From NCBI GenBank assembly GCA_963575745.1, contig CAUYUJ010018549.1:90001-154000 (forward strand): a stretch of 64,000 bases of DNA, read 5' to 3'. Both the position numbers and the translations under genes were made by a program. Below, piece after piece: positions 1 through 9,050 of this stretch; position 1 is the stretch's first letter; the number at the start of each line of letters is the position of its first letter. The notes under the pieces were generated by a model. It worked only from the letters and a program-made list of their open reading frames with translations. It was not told where the DNA came from and did no database searches. The DNA is from Prorocentrum cordatum (taxonomy: Eukaryota; Sar; Dinophyceae; Prorocentrales; Prorocentraceae).

Positions 1-54
1 AGCCCCGGCAGGGCCAAGACGCGCCCGGCGGCCACGGCGTCGGGCTCAGCAGCC

Positions 55-118
55 CCCCCGGGCAGTTTTCCCCGTACCAAACAGGAACCTGTTTGGTACC
101 TCAAAAACTGCCCGGGGG
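55..118. repeat. Hairpin-forming inverted repeat
   Basis: Two 31-bp arms (55-85 and 88-118) are separated by only AA. They pair over about 15 outer and 12 inner base pairs, with a 3-4-nt mismatch bubble in the middle. The outer part reads CCCCCGGGCAGTTTT against AAAACTGCCCGGGGG and the inner part GTACCAAACAGG against CCTGTTTGGTAC. No flanking target duplication or second copy was seen, so its origin (foldback element or structural repeat) is open. Confidence 0.8.
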
Positions 119-236
119 CAGGAGGCAACCAGGGGCGTCCCTCCGAACCGGCGGCGGCGGAGCTCGGGGGCGAATCCCGACGGACCGCAGCCACTGCACG
201 GCCGGGAAGGCCTCCGTTCACCGAAGCGCCGACGAA

Positions 237-411
<175 letters not shown>

Positions 412-1109
412 GCGGGAGCAGGAACGGCGCCAGCGCCAACGACGACGACCACGGCGGCGGCGGCGGCGGCGGCAAGGACAGCCAAAGCAACGGCGACAAG
501 ACAGCACAGCGGCAAAAGCGACGACGACGGCAGCGCAGACGGCGAAGGCGGCGGCACGGAACCACCCCAGCCCATCCCACCCCAGCGAGGACCAGGAGGG
601 GAGGGAGGAGGGGGGGAGGAGGGGGGAGACCCACCCCAGCACGTCCCAGACCACCCCAGCCCGCTGCAGCCCGGCAGAGACTGAGCAGGAGGGGGGGGGG
701 GAGAGGAAGGGAGGGGAGTCTGCACATATATTATTGCAACTCGAGTGCAAAGTTCAGGAAAACTACACGCACGAACCTATACAAAGCCCACTGCAGAATT
801 CCATAAAGTGTCAATGAAAATCTGGCTACAACTCCAAAGCGAAGTAGCTCCTATGCGCGAAGGCGACAGGGAGGAGGTGAGGCGAAGAGGGAGGAGGAAT
901 AATCGTACATCCGGTACGAAACTCATACAAAATCCCTCGTGTACTAAACACAAAAAAATGGCATCCCAAGAGCCTCGCGCATTGCCGCGTCTGGGCACCA
1001 CGCCGGGCGCACGACACGACCCTAGGACTGCACTAGCGCGGGGGGGGCTTGCAACGGAAGGCAGGATGAGGTGGAGGAGGGGACTGGCGGTGCAGTTCTT
1101 TGCACATGC

Positions 1110-1990
1110 TCACTCGCGAAGGCGGCGTCCAGGGCCGCGGGCGGCAGCGGCGGCAAAGGGCTCATCCGTCGGGCCCGCCGGGTGCGCGCCGTTGTTGTGC
1201 GGGGCCGTCCAAGTGAGCATCTTGGACTGGATGTTCTCGCGCACCGCTGTGGCAGCAGCGATGTGGACCCCCCTCCGATTTGCGCATCCAGATGTGGACC
1301 GCGCCAGGCTTCTTCCCGAACGACATCACGAGTCCAATTGGCGCTTTCTTGATCTTGGTGCTTTGGGTGCCCTTGCCCTTCTCCATGGGCAGGTAGTGCC
1401 ACTCGGCCGCGCGCCTGAGCAGGGGGTTGCCGGCTGGGACTGTCGAGGCCCAGTGAAGGATGGTCCTGTCGGACGGCAAGCTGCCATCCGGCATCAGGCG
1501 CAAGAACTTGTCGTACATCTCCCCCCCCCCCTGGCTGGACTGCCCCCACCCCGCCCCCGAGCTTCCATGCTCATGGAGCCGCCTGTGCTCTGGGAGCGCA
1601 CCACCACGTCCGCTTCCACCGCCTGGAGCACTCCCTGCGGGGCGCCCTCGCCCGCACTGCCAAAGCCTGGGGGCCTGGTAGCTCCCGCTGGCGCCTGCCC
1701 GGGGTCCCAGAGCTGGAGACCGCTGCCCAGAAGGGCCTGCTGGGCGTCTCCGGGCTGGACCGCCCAGGGCGCCGCTGCCGACTGGCAGCCCATCCAGCCA
1801 GAGGGCTCTGCGCTCCAGGCTGGTGCCTGCGGTGTCGGCGCTGCGCCGTTGCGACGCGCTTCCCACGCCCCTGCCTGGCAGCCGCCCTGGGCGTCCCACT
1901 CCATAGTCGAAGGCGCCACCGCTGCGCCGCCTCCTACGCCCCATGAGCCCTGCTTGCCGGCCTCTTGGGCGCCCCACTGAATAGGCTGTG
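1110..1990 (-). pseudogene. Unrecognised protein-coding region, broken by two homopolymer frameshifts
   Basis: Three minus-strand frames hand over to each other to give continuous protein-like sequence. A Gly/Ala/Gln-rich N-terminal part reads down to about 1531. A more ordered part follows, containing GEMYDKFLRLMPDGSLPSD and KIKKAPIGLVMSFGKKPGAV. The third part contains VHIAAATAVRENIQSKMLTW and ends at a TGA (plus-strand 1110-1112). The handovers fall at a C10 run (1521-1530) and a C6 run (1268-1273), the classic places for indels. This points either to a recent pseudogene or to an intact gene with assembly errors. The N-terminus is not fixed; the frame stays open upstream past 2033. I recognise no family. 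The coding call rests on composition and on how cleanly the frames join. Confidence 0.45.
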
Positions 1991-2032
1991 GCACCGCAGC
2001 CGCGCCGTGGCTAGGCGAGGCCAAGAAAGAGG

Positions 2033-2103
2033 GCTGGGGCAGCTCTGGCGGTTTTCGCGGGCGGGCCTGCCGGGGCACGGAGCGGAGCCGGCCGGGCCAG
2101 GGC
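2033..2103 (+). repeat. 71-bp segment shared with the 3' tail of the PPR locus
   Basis: From GGGCTGGGGCAGCTCTGGCG through CACGGAGCGGAGCCGGCCGG this matches 26472-26548 with a few substitutions and small indels, in the same orientation. There it lies in the Ala/Arg/Gly-rich C-terminal extension after the last PPR repeat. It ends about 27 bp before the spliced-leader relict, so part of a PPR-type transcript or a shared dispersed repeat may have been copied here. Confidence 0.7.
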
Positions 2104-2130
2104 GGTCGGACAGCCCGACCCTGCAGCACC

Positions 2131-2172
2131 CTCAAGCCATTTTGGCTCAAGCCATTTTGGCTCAAGCTCAAG
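2131..2172 (+). other. Tandem relict dinoflagellate spliced leaders
   Basis: The order is CTCAAG (2131-2136), CCATTTTGGCTCAAG (2137-2151), CCATTTTGGCTCAAG (2152-2166), CTCAAG (2167-2172). The 22-nt dinoflagellate spliced leader ends in GTAGCCATTTTGGCTCAAG. Its internal AG can act as the acceptor when a reinserted cDNA is trans-spliced again, leaving exactly 15-nt repeats like these. The array therefore records at least two, perhaps more, rounds of trans-splicing, reverse transcription and reintegration. The sense is plus, so the retroposed message would start near 2173, but no convincing ORF follows. Confidence 0.9.
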
Positions 2173-3055
2173 CCGGGTGACCGCTTCGGAGCTCGTCCCG
2201 GCGGGGCGGGCGTGGCGCGCCGGCCATGTGCGGCCACCGCCGCCAGTGCCGCCAACGCCACCCACCTTGCTGCCTGTCTCTGTTGTGTTGTCTTTTGTTG
2301 CATCTCTCTGCTTGAGCGGTCCGTTGTCCGGCGGCGTCCCTTGAGGGCGTTCGCGGGGGAAGGATTCTGCTCACCCGCCGCAGCGTGCTGCATGGGCAGG
2401 CCCCTGCTTGCGCTTGTCATCACGTACCTGCCTCTTCCCGGTACCGCGCCCGCGCGTGTCCGCATGTGTTGTCATGTTGTCAAATGTTGTGGTGCTTGGC
2501 GTTGGGTGGGCCCGGCGAGGCCTTGCATGGGCCTGCCACACATGTGATGGAGTAGAGCAGTCGTGCTGCCCTTGTTGTGGGCCTGCTTATGCCGGCCGTC
2601 TGTCGGGCAGCGCCTTGCTGACCCGGGAGGGGGCGTGCTTCGTCGACGATTACGGAAAACTTGCTTGTTCCTGGGGGCAGCGAAGAGGGAAGTGTGGCTA
2701 AGTGCGGCTGTGCAGCAAGGGTCGGTGCGAGGTTGACTGGAGCACCTGATGCTGGTTTTCGTTTCTCCTGTTTCATATTGACCCAGCGTGGCTTTCGCGA
2801 GCGAACAAGTAAGCGCGCAAGCACGCTCGAGCGGGGTGTCGGTTGTTGTGTGTCGGGTGGTGTGTTGTGTGCGCGTGCGTGCTCGGCACGCGCTGTTATG
2901 TGCTCCGGGCGGCGGCTGCATGGGTATCTTGGTACTCGGTTCTCCCTCTGACTGTGATTTTCTTGCTACTTCTGCCCATCACGCGGGCTTCTTCTCCTGC
3001 AGGGGGCCTGTCCGTCGACGCACTCGGGGGTCGCCGGGGGGAGGGTCCCTTCGAG
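2173..3055. other. No gene recognised; candidate retroposed transcript body
   Basis: This stretch should hold the sequence retroposed with the spliced-leader relict. It is GT-rich with many stops, and no frame has recognisable protein sequence. At 3004-3050 there is a GGGCCTGTCCGTCG-type block that recurs at 5319-5364, in both places shortly before a CCT-rich tract. Confidence 0.5.
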
Positions 3056-3098
3056 CCTCCTCCTCCTCCTCCTCCTCCTCCTCCTCCTCCTCCTCCTC

Positions 3099-3122
<24 letters not shown>
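3056..3122. repeat. (TCC)n microsatellite
   Basis: About 22 uninterrupted TCC triplets followed by a C run. Open in several frames; not coding evidence. Confidence 0.95.
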
Positions 3123-3131
<9 letters not shown>

Positions 3132-3365
3132 GCCTGCATCCCGTATGCTTTCATGTCCGTTGTCGTTCGATCGAGTAGGAGCAGCATGCGCTTGGTTGTA
3201 GAAGGAGTACTCCTCGCCCTTGCCCTTTGTTTTCCCGCTCATGCAAAGCGTGGCTGGCCTAGGGGGAGGGCTGACCACCAAGGCTCGTGGGAGTCCGCAG
3301 GGTCAGCGCTGTCCGTGGCCGCCCGGGGCCTTCTTGCCCGCCCCCCGGTAACCTCTACGAGCCCA

Positions 3366-3557
3366 CAGAGAAAAAGTTGCGCACCAGAGCGCCGGAGCAG
3401 GGCCAGACCCTGGAAGACATGACCCCACTGGGGGTCGTGTCTTCCAGGGTCTGTCTTGCTTGCCCCGTTCTGTTTCCCTGGCCTGGGCCCCCGGGCCGTT
3501 GCCTTGCCGGGGTGCCTGCGGTTTCTGGGTCCTGGGTCCTGGGTCCTGGGGCCGGGC
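3366..3557 (+). repeat. Left direct repeat with hairpin, flanking the 384-residue ORF
   Basis: About 190 bp, from GAGAAAAAGTTGCGC to TCCTGGGTCCTGGGGCCGG, is repeated in the same orientation at 5024-5230. Inside is a strong hairpin: 3404-3426 (CAGACCCTGGAAGACATGACCCC) pairs with 3430-3453 across a 3-nt loop with one mismatch. The right copy has the equivalent hairpin at 5061-5111. The two copies bracket the ORF at 3802-4956. Similarity stops at both outer edges, so these look like two insertions of one repeat family or the ends of one composite unit. Confidence 0.85.
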
Positions 3558-3582
3558 GAACTGCGCCGCCGGCGCCGTTTCG

Positions 3583-3583
<1 letters not shown>

Positions 3584-3663
<80 letters not shown>
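3584..3663. repeat. (GTC)n microsatellite
   Basis: About 26 perfect GTC/GAC triplets immediately after the left hairpin repeat. Long poly-Asp, poly-Val or poly-Ser frames here come from the repeat. Confidence 0.95.
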
Positions 3664-3664
<1 letters not shown>

Positions 3665-3801
3665 ACCCGCGCATGATTCCATGAACGTTCCGCGGGCCGT
3701 GCCCTGGTAGGGAGTACCGCCTGCCCGACCGCCCGTCCGCAGCCTTTCAGCGGGGAGGGGGGGCGCAGGCCGGGCCCCCCGAGCTTGTGGGCGCGCCAGC
3801 C

Positions 3802-4956
3802 ATGTCAGCCCCGCAGCAGGCACCCCAAGACCCCGATAGTGACGACGCCCCGCTCGTGGTGCACCAAGTGCGCAAGAGAAATCGGGCAGACGGCGAGGTC
3901 GATTGGGTGTATGATGGCAAAGACGATTTCTACGATTTGCATATGCCTGCATGTAACCGCCGTGACTTGTTGAAAGGCCTTGCGAAATTGTTTACCACCC
4001 GGGGGCAGTTCTCGCATCGGAATGACTACAAAGAGCCTGGCCGCAGCCACCTTGCCTTTGAGGGGGAAGCCTTCCTTGAATCAGGGCGCACGGTCCTGGA
4101 TATTTTGGAGAGCACGCATTTGTCAGACGAATTTATGACAGAATGCTCACAGATCCAGGACGGCATTATTGCATCCGTCCCGGCCAAGGAGCGCTGGCAG
4201 TTATCTTACGTGCTGGCAACTTGTTGCAGCCTCCCTGTGGCCAAGGTAGTGCGTGACAACCTTCAGGAGCTGAGGCGGCTAGGTGGCCCGAAACAAATGG
4301 TAGAATTTATCGCAGAGAAATTGGATCATCCAAAGCTTCTCTTTGCCACACACTCAATCTTCAGTAAGGTTCGTCACAATGAACTCCGCCTGTTGTCACG
4401 GGAGGCAGCCCTCCAGCATGTGGCTGCTAATGCATTTTATGTATCGGAGGAGGGCACGCGATTGAAGGTGCGGAACGCTGATAACACTGCCCGCACCAAG
4501 AAGGACATAATGCTAGAGATTCATGGGCAGAAGGCGGAATGCTTTGGATTCTTTGCAAAGAAAAACGCGTGGAGAATATTTTCCAGGAACGCATATTCGA
4601 GATTGCCGCCCGGATCTAAGAAACTTTGTGCGGATTTCAATTATTTCATGTTAGTAGGCCCCGGAGCTCGCCGGTTCTTGAACCAGTACTTTTCCATGCC
4701 GAAGAAGTTGCTCGACAATTCTTCCTCGGTCGACGCCTTCCTCTTCTACTCCGAGCGTCTGCGCGCGGCGTGGCTCGCCTACCGCTCCGCCCTAGGAGAG
4801 CTCATGAAGGAGTGGGCCGGGCATGAGCCCGAGCTGTCGGCCCTACGTGCGCACGCCTGCAGCGTCCAGACCGTGGACGACTTTCAGGGGTTCTGTTGCG
4901 AATTTTCAAAGGTCCTCTATGTATGCGGCAGGGAGGTGGGATGCAAGAGGCGCTAA
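3802..4956 (+). CDS. Unrecognised 384-residue intronless protein
   Basis: The first ATG of this long open frame is at 3802 (MSAPQQAPQDPDSDD); the frame is also open for a few codons upstream. The protein is not low-complexity. An acidic, Pro-rich start of about 20 residues leads into a globular, largely helical-looking sequence with scattered aromatics, for example VDWVYDGKDDFYDLHMP near residue 38, and a basic C-terminus ending GCKRR. I see no signal peptide, membrane segment or catalytic motif that I can name. Codon third positions use A and T far more than the GC-rich flanks, so this frame has a different composition history from its surroundings. It sits between two ~200-bp direct repeats (3366-3557 and 5024-5230), which raises the possibility that it is cargo of a mobile unit. 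Coding status is well supported by composition; function is unknown. Confidence 0.75.
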   Translation: MSAPQQAPQDPDSDDAPLVVHQVRKRNRADGEVDWVYDGKDDFYDLHMPACNRRDLLKGLAKLFTTRGQFSHRNDYKEPGRSHLAFEGEAFLESGRTVLDILESTHLSDEFMTECSQIQDGIIASVPAKERWQLSYVLATCCSLPVAKVVRDNLQELRRLGGPKQMVEFIAEKLDHPKLLFATHSIFSKVRHNELRLLSREAALQHVAANAFYVSEEGTRLKVRNADNTARTKKDIMLEIHGQKAECFGFFAKKNAWRIFSRNAYSRLPPGSKKLCADFNYFMLVGPGARRFLNQYFSMPKKLLDNSSSVDAFLFYSERLRAAWLAYRSALGELMKEWAGHEPELSALRAHACSVQTVDDFQGFCCEFSKVLYVCGREVGCKRR

Positions 4957-5023
4957 GTCGCTTCACCGTCGCTGGCGCCTTTCCCTGCCTGCCCCCCCAG
5001 CCGGGCGGCCCCCGCGCCCCCCC

Positions 5024-5230
5024 GGAGAAAAAAGTTGCGCGCCAAAGCGGCGGAGAAGGGCCTGACCCTGGAAAACAGGACCCCCCTGGGGGTCTTGTCT
5101 TCCAGGGTCGGCTTTGTTTTTCTTGGTCTGTTTCCCTGGCCTGTGCCCCCGGGCCGTTGCTTCTCCGGGGTGCTTGCGGTTTCTGGGGTCCTGGTTCCCG
5201 GGTCCTGGGTCCTGGGTCCTGGGGCCGGCG
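5024..5230 (+). repeat. Right direct repeat with hairpin
   Basis: Second copy of the repeat at 3366-3557, starting 68 bp after the ORF stop. It begins GAGAAAAAAGTTGCGCGCC. Its hairpin is CCTGACCCTGGAAAACAGGA.. (from 5061) against ..GTCTTGTCTTCCAGGGTCGG (to 5111), and it ends in triple GGTCCT repeats and GGGGCCGG. The hairpin is retained although the sequence around it has diverged, which suggests the structure itself may matter. Confidence 0.85.
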
Positions 5231-6567
5231 GTGCTTTTCCGCGGCGGCTTCGGCCCCTCCCTGGAAGCTTCCCTGGGCGGCGGGTGCCATTGTCATCCGT
5301 TGTCTACTCCTTTACGGGGGCCTGTCCGTCGGCGCCCTCCGGGGGCGCCGGGGGGGAGCGCCGTCCTGGTAATTGTTCCGCCCCGCCCTCTCCCTTCCTC
5401 CTCCTCCTCCCTCCCTCCCCCCCCTTTCCTCCCCCCCTCTCCTCCCTTGACTGAGAGGGTTATCCTGCGATGCCTGTTCGGATGTGCAGCGTTGACTCGG
5501 GCACGGGCCGTCCCTCTGTCTTCTCGCAAGCTTGCAGTTACCACGATGTATCTTCGATGTTTGCATGCCACGCTGATGTCCCCACTCGTATTCCCTTCGC
5601 TCCGCGCCGCCGCCGCCCCTGTGCTCCGGTGCCGCGCTGTGCTGTTGCGGTGCCGTGCCGCGTCGTGTCCGGGGTCGTGGCTGGTTTGTGTGCCGTGCCG
5701 TGTGGTGTCGTGCCGTGCTGCTTGGCGTGGGGATTAGATCGTCACAGTTGCTTTCCCACGTCTGCCTACATTAGCATGTTCCTCCCCATGACGTGCAGTG
5801 CCAATCTTGCGGTCGTAGGCTCGTGTCATGATGGGGTCTTTGTTGTATGTTGCGAGCAGGGTTCGAGGCCCGGCGCGGCCATCACAGCACAAGCAATCGT
5901 GCGCTCTACAGCACAGGTGGGAAATGATCTTGGGCATGTGGGCGCGCGACGACGGAGCATGTGAGCAGGGTGCTTCGCGGTGTCACTCGGTGCGCGCATG
6001 CTTCGGATGCGTGTGCGGGTGGTGCGCGTGCATGTGTGCTTGTCTCCTTTGCGGCGCGGCGTGGACGGTGCATTCATGGGCTGCGCATTCATTGTCAAGC
6101 AGCAGGGGGTTGCAGTACGTCAGGCGTGCCTGCTCCTGCTTCTGCTCCTGCTCCTCCTCCTTTGGTCTCGTCTCCCTGCCTCGCTGTCTCGATTTATGCA
6201 ACCACCTCGCAGCTGGTCCTCGATGCTTTCCCGGTGCTCGGGTGATAGCACATGTCAGGATCTTTCGAGGGGCATCGTCGTCGTCGTCGTCGTCGCCGTC
6301 CGTGCCCCTGGGGGAGCTCTACCTTTCGTGGGCGTTCCGCTAATCTTGTCCCCATGCCTGTTTGTTGCTGCTTTCGACCGTTGTTGTACACTGCGCGGTG
6401 CCCTTCCCCCCACCCCCGTACCTGCTGTCCGGCCGCCCTCGCTGGGCGTGCGCGGGGAGGAGGTCGGGTTTGCTCCCGCGCCCCGTGTTGCCTCCGCTGT
6501 CCTTTTTCGGCCCAGCGGCCACGAGGGTAGGACGCCCTGGCGCCGCTTCGGCTGGGCCGTCGCGCCC
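5231..6567. other. No gene recognised; upstream region of the first retrotransposon
   Basis: Contains a CCT/CCC-rich tract (5396-5450), GT- and GCC-rich DNA and a short CTCCTG run (6128-6165). An open frame runs into the ORF1 frame from about 5980, but upstream of 6568 it reads Leu- and Val-runs and has no protein-like character. The 5' untranslated region and internal promoter of the retrotransposon probably lie here; I cannot place a promoter. Confidence 0.5.
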
Positions 6568-8487
6568 ATGGGGCGCTCGCGCCGCCGCCGCGATGATAGC
6601 CGCAGTCGCTCCGGGCGCCGGCGCCGCCGCACCCCATTGCGGCGTCGCCCCAGCTCCACGTCATCTTGTAGTCCTACGCCACTGGCAGAGTCGGCGGTGG
6701 AGGCCCCATCGCCCGGCCGGGAGGGCGTCGCTGGCCCCCTCAGCCCGCACACGCCCCTGCAGCGCCCCCCCGGCGTCTGGGACCACCCCGAGTTCCCTGG
6801 CGTCAGCACCAAAGCTGTGGGCACGCCCCAGGCGCAGCCCGCCCTAGGCTTCTCCTCCCAGCTGGGGTCTCCAGTGCCACGGTCCCCGGCGACGCCAGTC
6901 AGGAGAGCCCGCCTGTCTCCGGCGCCTACCTCGCCTGGCCAGGCGCTCCACAGCTCGCCAGGTCCGCCGCTCCATAGCCCGCCAGGCTTGCCACCGGGCT
7001 GGGAGTCCAAGCGCGACCTCGCGGGCGCCCTTTTCTTCTTCAACCGGGCGACTAACGAGTCTCAGTGGGAGCATCCGGCGACGGCGCCGCCACCGCCGCC
7101 GCCGCCGCCGCCACCCCCGCCCCCGCGTGAGCCCGCCCACCCGAGCGTGCCCGCCAAGCCTGCCCCTGCCTCCACCCAGCCGGCTGTGGTGGCGCTGGCG
7201 CCGTCTCCCGCCAGCGTGGCGCCAGTCCTGGGGCCAGGCCCCCTGCCGCCTACCCCGGCCGCGGCCGCTGCCCCGGCCAACAGCGAGGCGTCCAGTGCTC
7301 TCAAGGCGGGTTCCCCCGTTCCTGGCCCGCTGGGCGCGTCCCGCGAGGAGGAGCTCAGGCAGATCAGGCTGGAGCTCGAGGCTCTCCAAACCGAGCGCGC
7401 CCAGTGGGACGAATTCACCTCATCTTCCACTGGGTTGAAGTTCTGGTTCCACGTGGCGTCGGGGACCATCGCGCCCACGTGCCCCCCAGAGCTCCTCCAG
7501 CGCGCGGCACGCAGCTCCGCCCTCAAGGCCAGGCTGGAGGCCTTGTCGTCGCCGGGGGCCGCGTCTGGCACACCTGCGAGCCCATGCCTGGAGTCGGGTC
7601 CGGCTTCCCGACCGGGCGGTTCCGCCGGAGCCGTCCCGTCTTTGGGCCATGCTTCGCCCTCCCCGGCTGCCCCTCATGGCTTGCTGCGTGTGGTACCTGA
7701 GGAACCTGGCGTGTCCCCAGTCAGTGGTCCCTACTTTGCCGGTAGCCCTTCGGTCCCTGCCAGCCTCCCCAGCAGCGGCGGTCCAGCGGCATCCACCCCA
7801 TCCTGGGCGGCTGGCCAGCCGCCGGGCCCCGGCGCGGCTGTGAGCGCGGCAGTATCGGCCCAGGTGCATGCCAACTCGGCTCCCGCCGCGTCCCCCGCGC
7901 CGTCTCTTGGCTTGCCCCCTGGCCCGCCGCTCCCTGCGAGTCTAGTTAGGTTCCACTCGCGTGCTGGACACGAGGAGGCCGTGTCCAGCTGGCTCATGCG
8001 GCTGCGGCAGACAGTGGGGAACCATAAAGACCCGAGGCTGAAATTGACGGCTCAGTTTGCCTCCAACCTGACTTCCCAGGTAGATTTGCACAACGTTGCG
8101 CAAGCCATGGGCATACAGATCGTCCAGGGACCGCGCCGTGGTGCCAATGCTTACGTTGGCCCGCCCCCTTTCGCGGTGGCCAACGGCTGCCCAGCGCAGC
8201 CGAATCTCGACGTCACGACGGCGTTGAATCCCAAGCAGTCTTTGCAAATCCAGCTGCTGAACCGCCGGCTTGGGACCGTGATCGTTCGCGGTGGCCGGGC
8301 GGTTTTGGACACGTGGATTGAAGAATTGATCCTCTTCCTAGGGCCCGTGACCGATTTACAGTCGCCCGTCCCTCCGGCCTCATCCGCGTCCCTGCTCTGT
8401 GCGCCGGCCCCCAAGAGGTCGGCGCGGCAGACCTTGAGCGAAGCGGAAGCCGCCGACCAGGGTGGAGGCCCGCGGGCCTTCCAGTAA
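6568..8487 (+). CDS. Non-LTR retrotransposon ORF1 protein with WW domain (639 aa)
   Basis: I chose the ATG at 6568 because the protein there opens with a basic Arg/Ser-rich stretch (MGRSRRRRDDSRSRSGRRRR), while the frame upstream is low-complexity. A WW domain lies at about residues 141-170 (LPPGWE...LFFFNRATNESQWEHP), with both Trp, the central aromatic patch and the closing Pro. It is followed directly by a run of about 14 prolines, a typical WW ligand. The middle is Pro/Ala/Ser-rich and presumably disordered, with a short EEELRQIRLELEALQTER coiled-coil-like helix. The C-terminal ~170 residues look globular (VSSWLMRLRQTVGNHKDPRL onward). Position 563 bp upstream of the endonuclease/RT ORF makes it the ORF1 partner, expected to bind element RNA. 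The WW domain is seen; an RNA-binding role is inferred from position. Confidence 0.75.
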   Translation: MGRSRRRRDDSRSRSGRRRRRTPLRRRPSSTSSCSPTPLAESAVEAPSPGREGVAGPLSPHTPLQRPPGVWDHPEFPGVSTKAVGTPQAQPALGFSSQLGSPVPRSPATPVRRARLSPAPTSPGQALHSSPGPPLHSPPGLPPGWESKRDLAGALFFFNRATNESQWEHPATAPPPPPPPPPPPPPREPAHPSVPAKPAPASTQPAVVALAPSPASVAPVLGPGPLPPTPAAAAAPANSEASSALKAGSPVPGPLGASREEELRQIRLELEALQTERAQWDEFTSSSTGLKFWFHVASGTIAPTCPPELLQRAARSSALKARLEALSSPGAASGTPASPCLESGPASRPGGSAGAVPSLGHASPSPAAPHGLLRVVPEEPGVSPVSGPYFAGSPSVPASLPSSGGPAASTPSWAAGQPPGPGAAVSAAVSAQVHANSAPAASPAPSLGLPPGPPLPASLVRFHSRAGHEEAVSSWLMRLRQTVGNHKDPRLKLTAQFASNLTSQVDLHNVAQAMGIQIVQGPRRGANAYVGPPPFAVANGCPAQPNLDVTTALNPKQSLQIQLLNRRLGTVIVRGGRAVLDTWIEELILFLGPVTDLQSPVPPASSASLLCAPAPKRSARQTLSEAEAADQGGGPRAFQ

Positions 8488-9050
8488 GGGCGGGCTGCTA
8501 ACTGCCTCCCGCTCGGCTTGCATTGGCGCCGTGTGAATTTTCGGCGGGACACCCCGCTACATGTCCTCTGTTTTTTCACAGCCACTGGAAGCCTTATGAA
8601 CCGTATTGTTTGCAGCGTAGCGGTAAAACATGCGTGTCCAACACAGTGCCGCCACGTGCGTGTGTGCCCTTGTCTGGCGCGTGCGCCCTGCAGCCCGCGT
8701 TGCATGCTGACGTGCTCCTTGTGAGCGTGCGCGCGAGTGTGGTCCTCCATGCAGTGTCTCGGCAGCTTTGCAATCAGGGAGTCCGTACGCGCATGACCGA
8801 GTTGGTTGATCAGTGTTGCGGTTGCTCTTGAGTTGTGCTTCGCAGTCCTTGACACGCACCGGCTCGCTGATTGAGGCCGTCCTTGCCCCGTGTACGTGCG
8901 CGCAAGGTTTACCATGCATGCTGTCATCCTCTCTGCGCCCCGCCACGTCCTGCCCGTCTCGCTCCGCCCTCAGCCGTGCAGCAGCCACGCGGCGAACCCG
9001 CCGTGCCGCCCGCGGGGGCGCTCGCCGCGCAGGGCGGGAAGTGTCCAGCC
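8488..9050 (+). other. Inter-ORF region of the first retrotransposon
   Basis: 563 bp between the ORF1 stop and the ORF2 ATG. The ORF2 frame is open for only the last 180 bp of it. No coding sequence recognised. Confidence 0.6.

Noticed and set aside
5855-5885. tRNA-like T-arm (GGTTCGAGGCC)
   Set aside because: No matching acceptor stem, D-arm or anticodon arm could be drawn around it.
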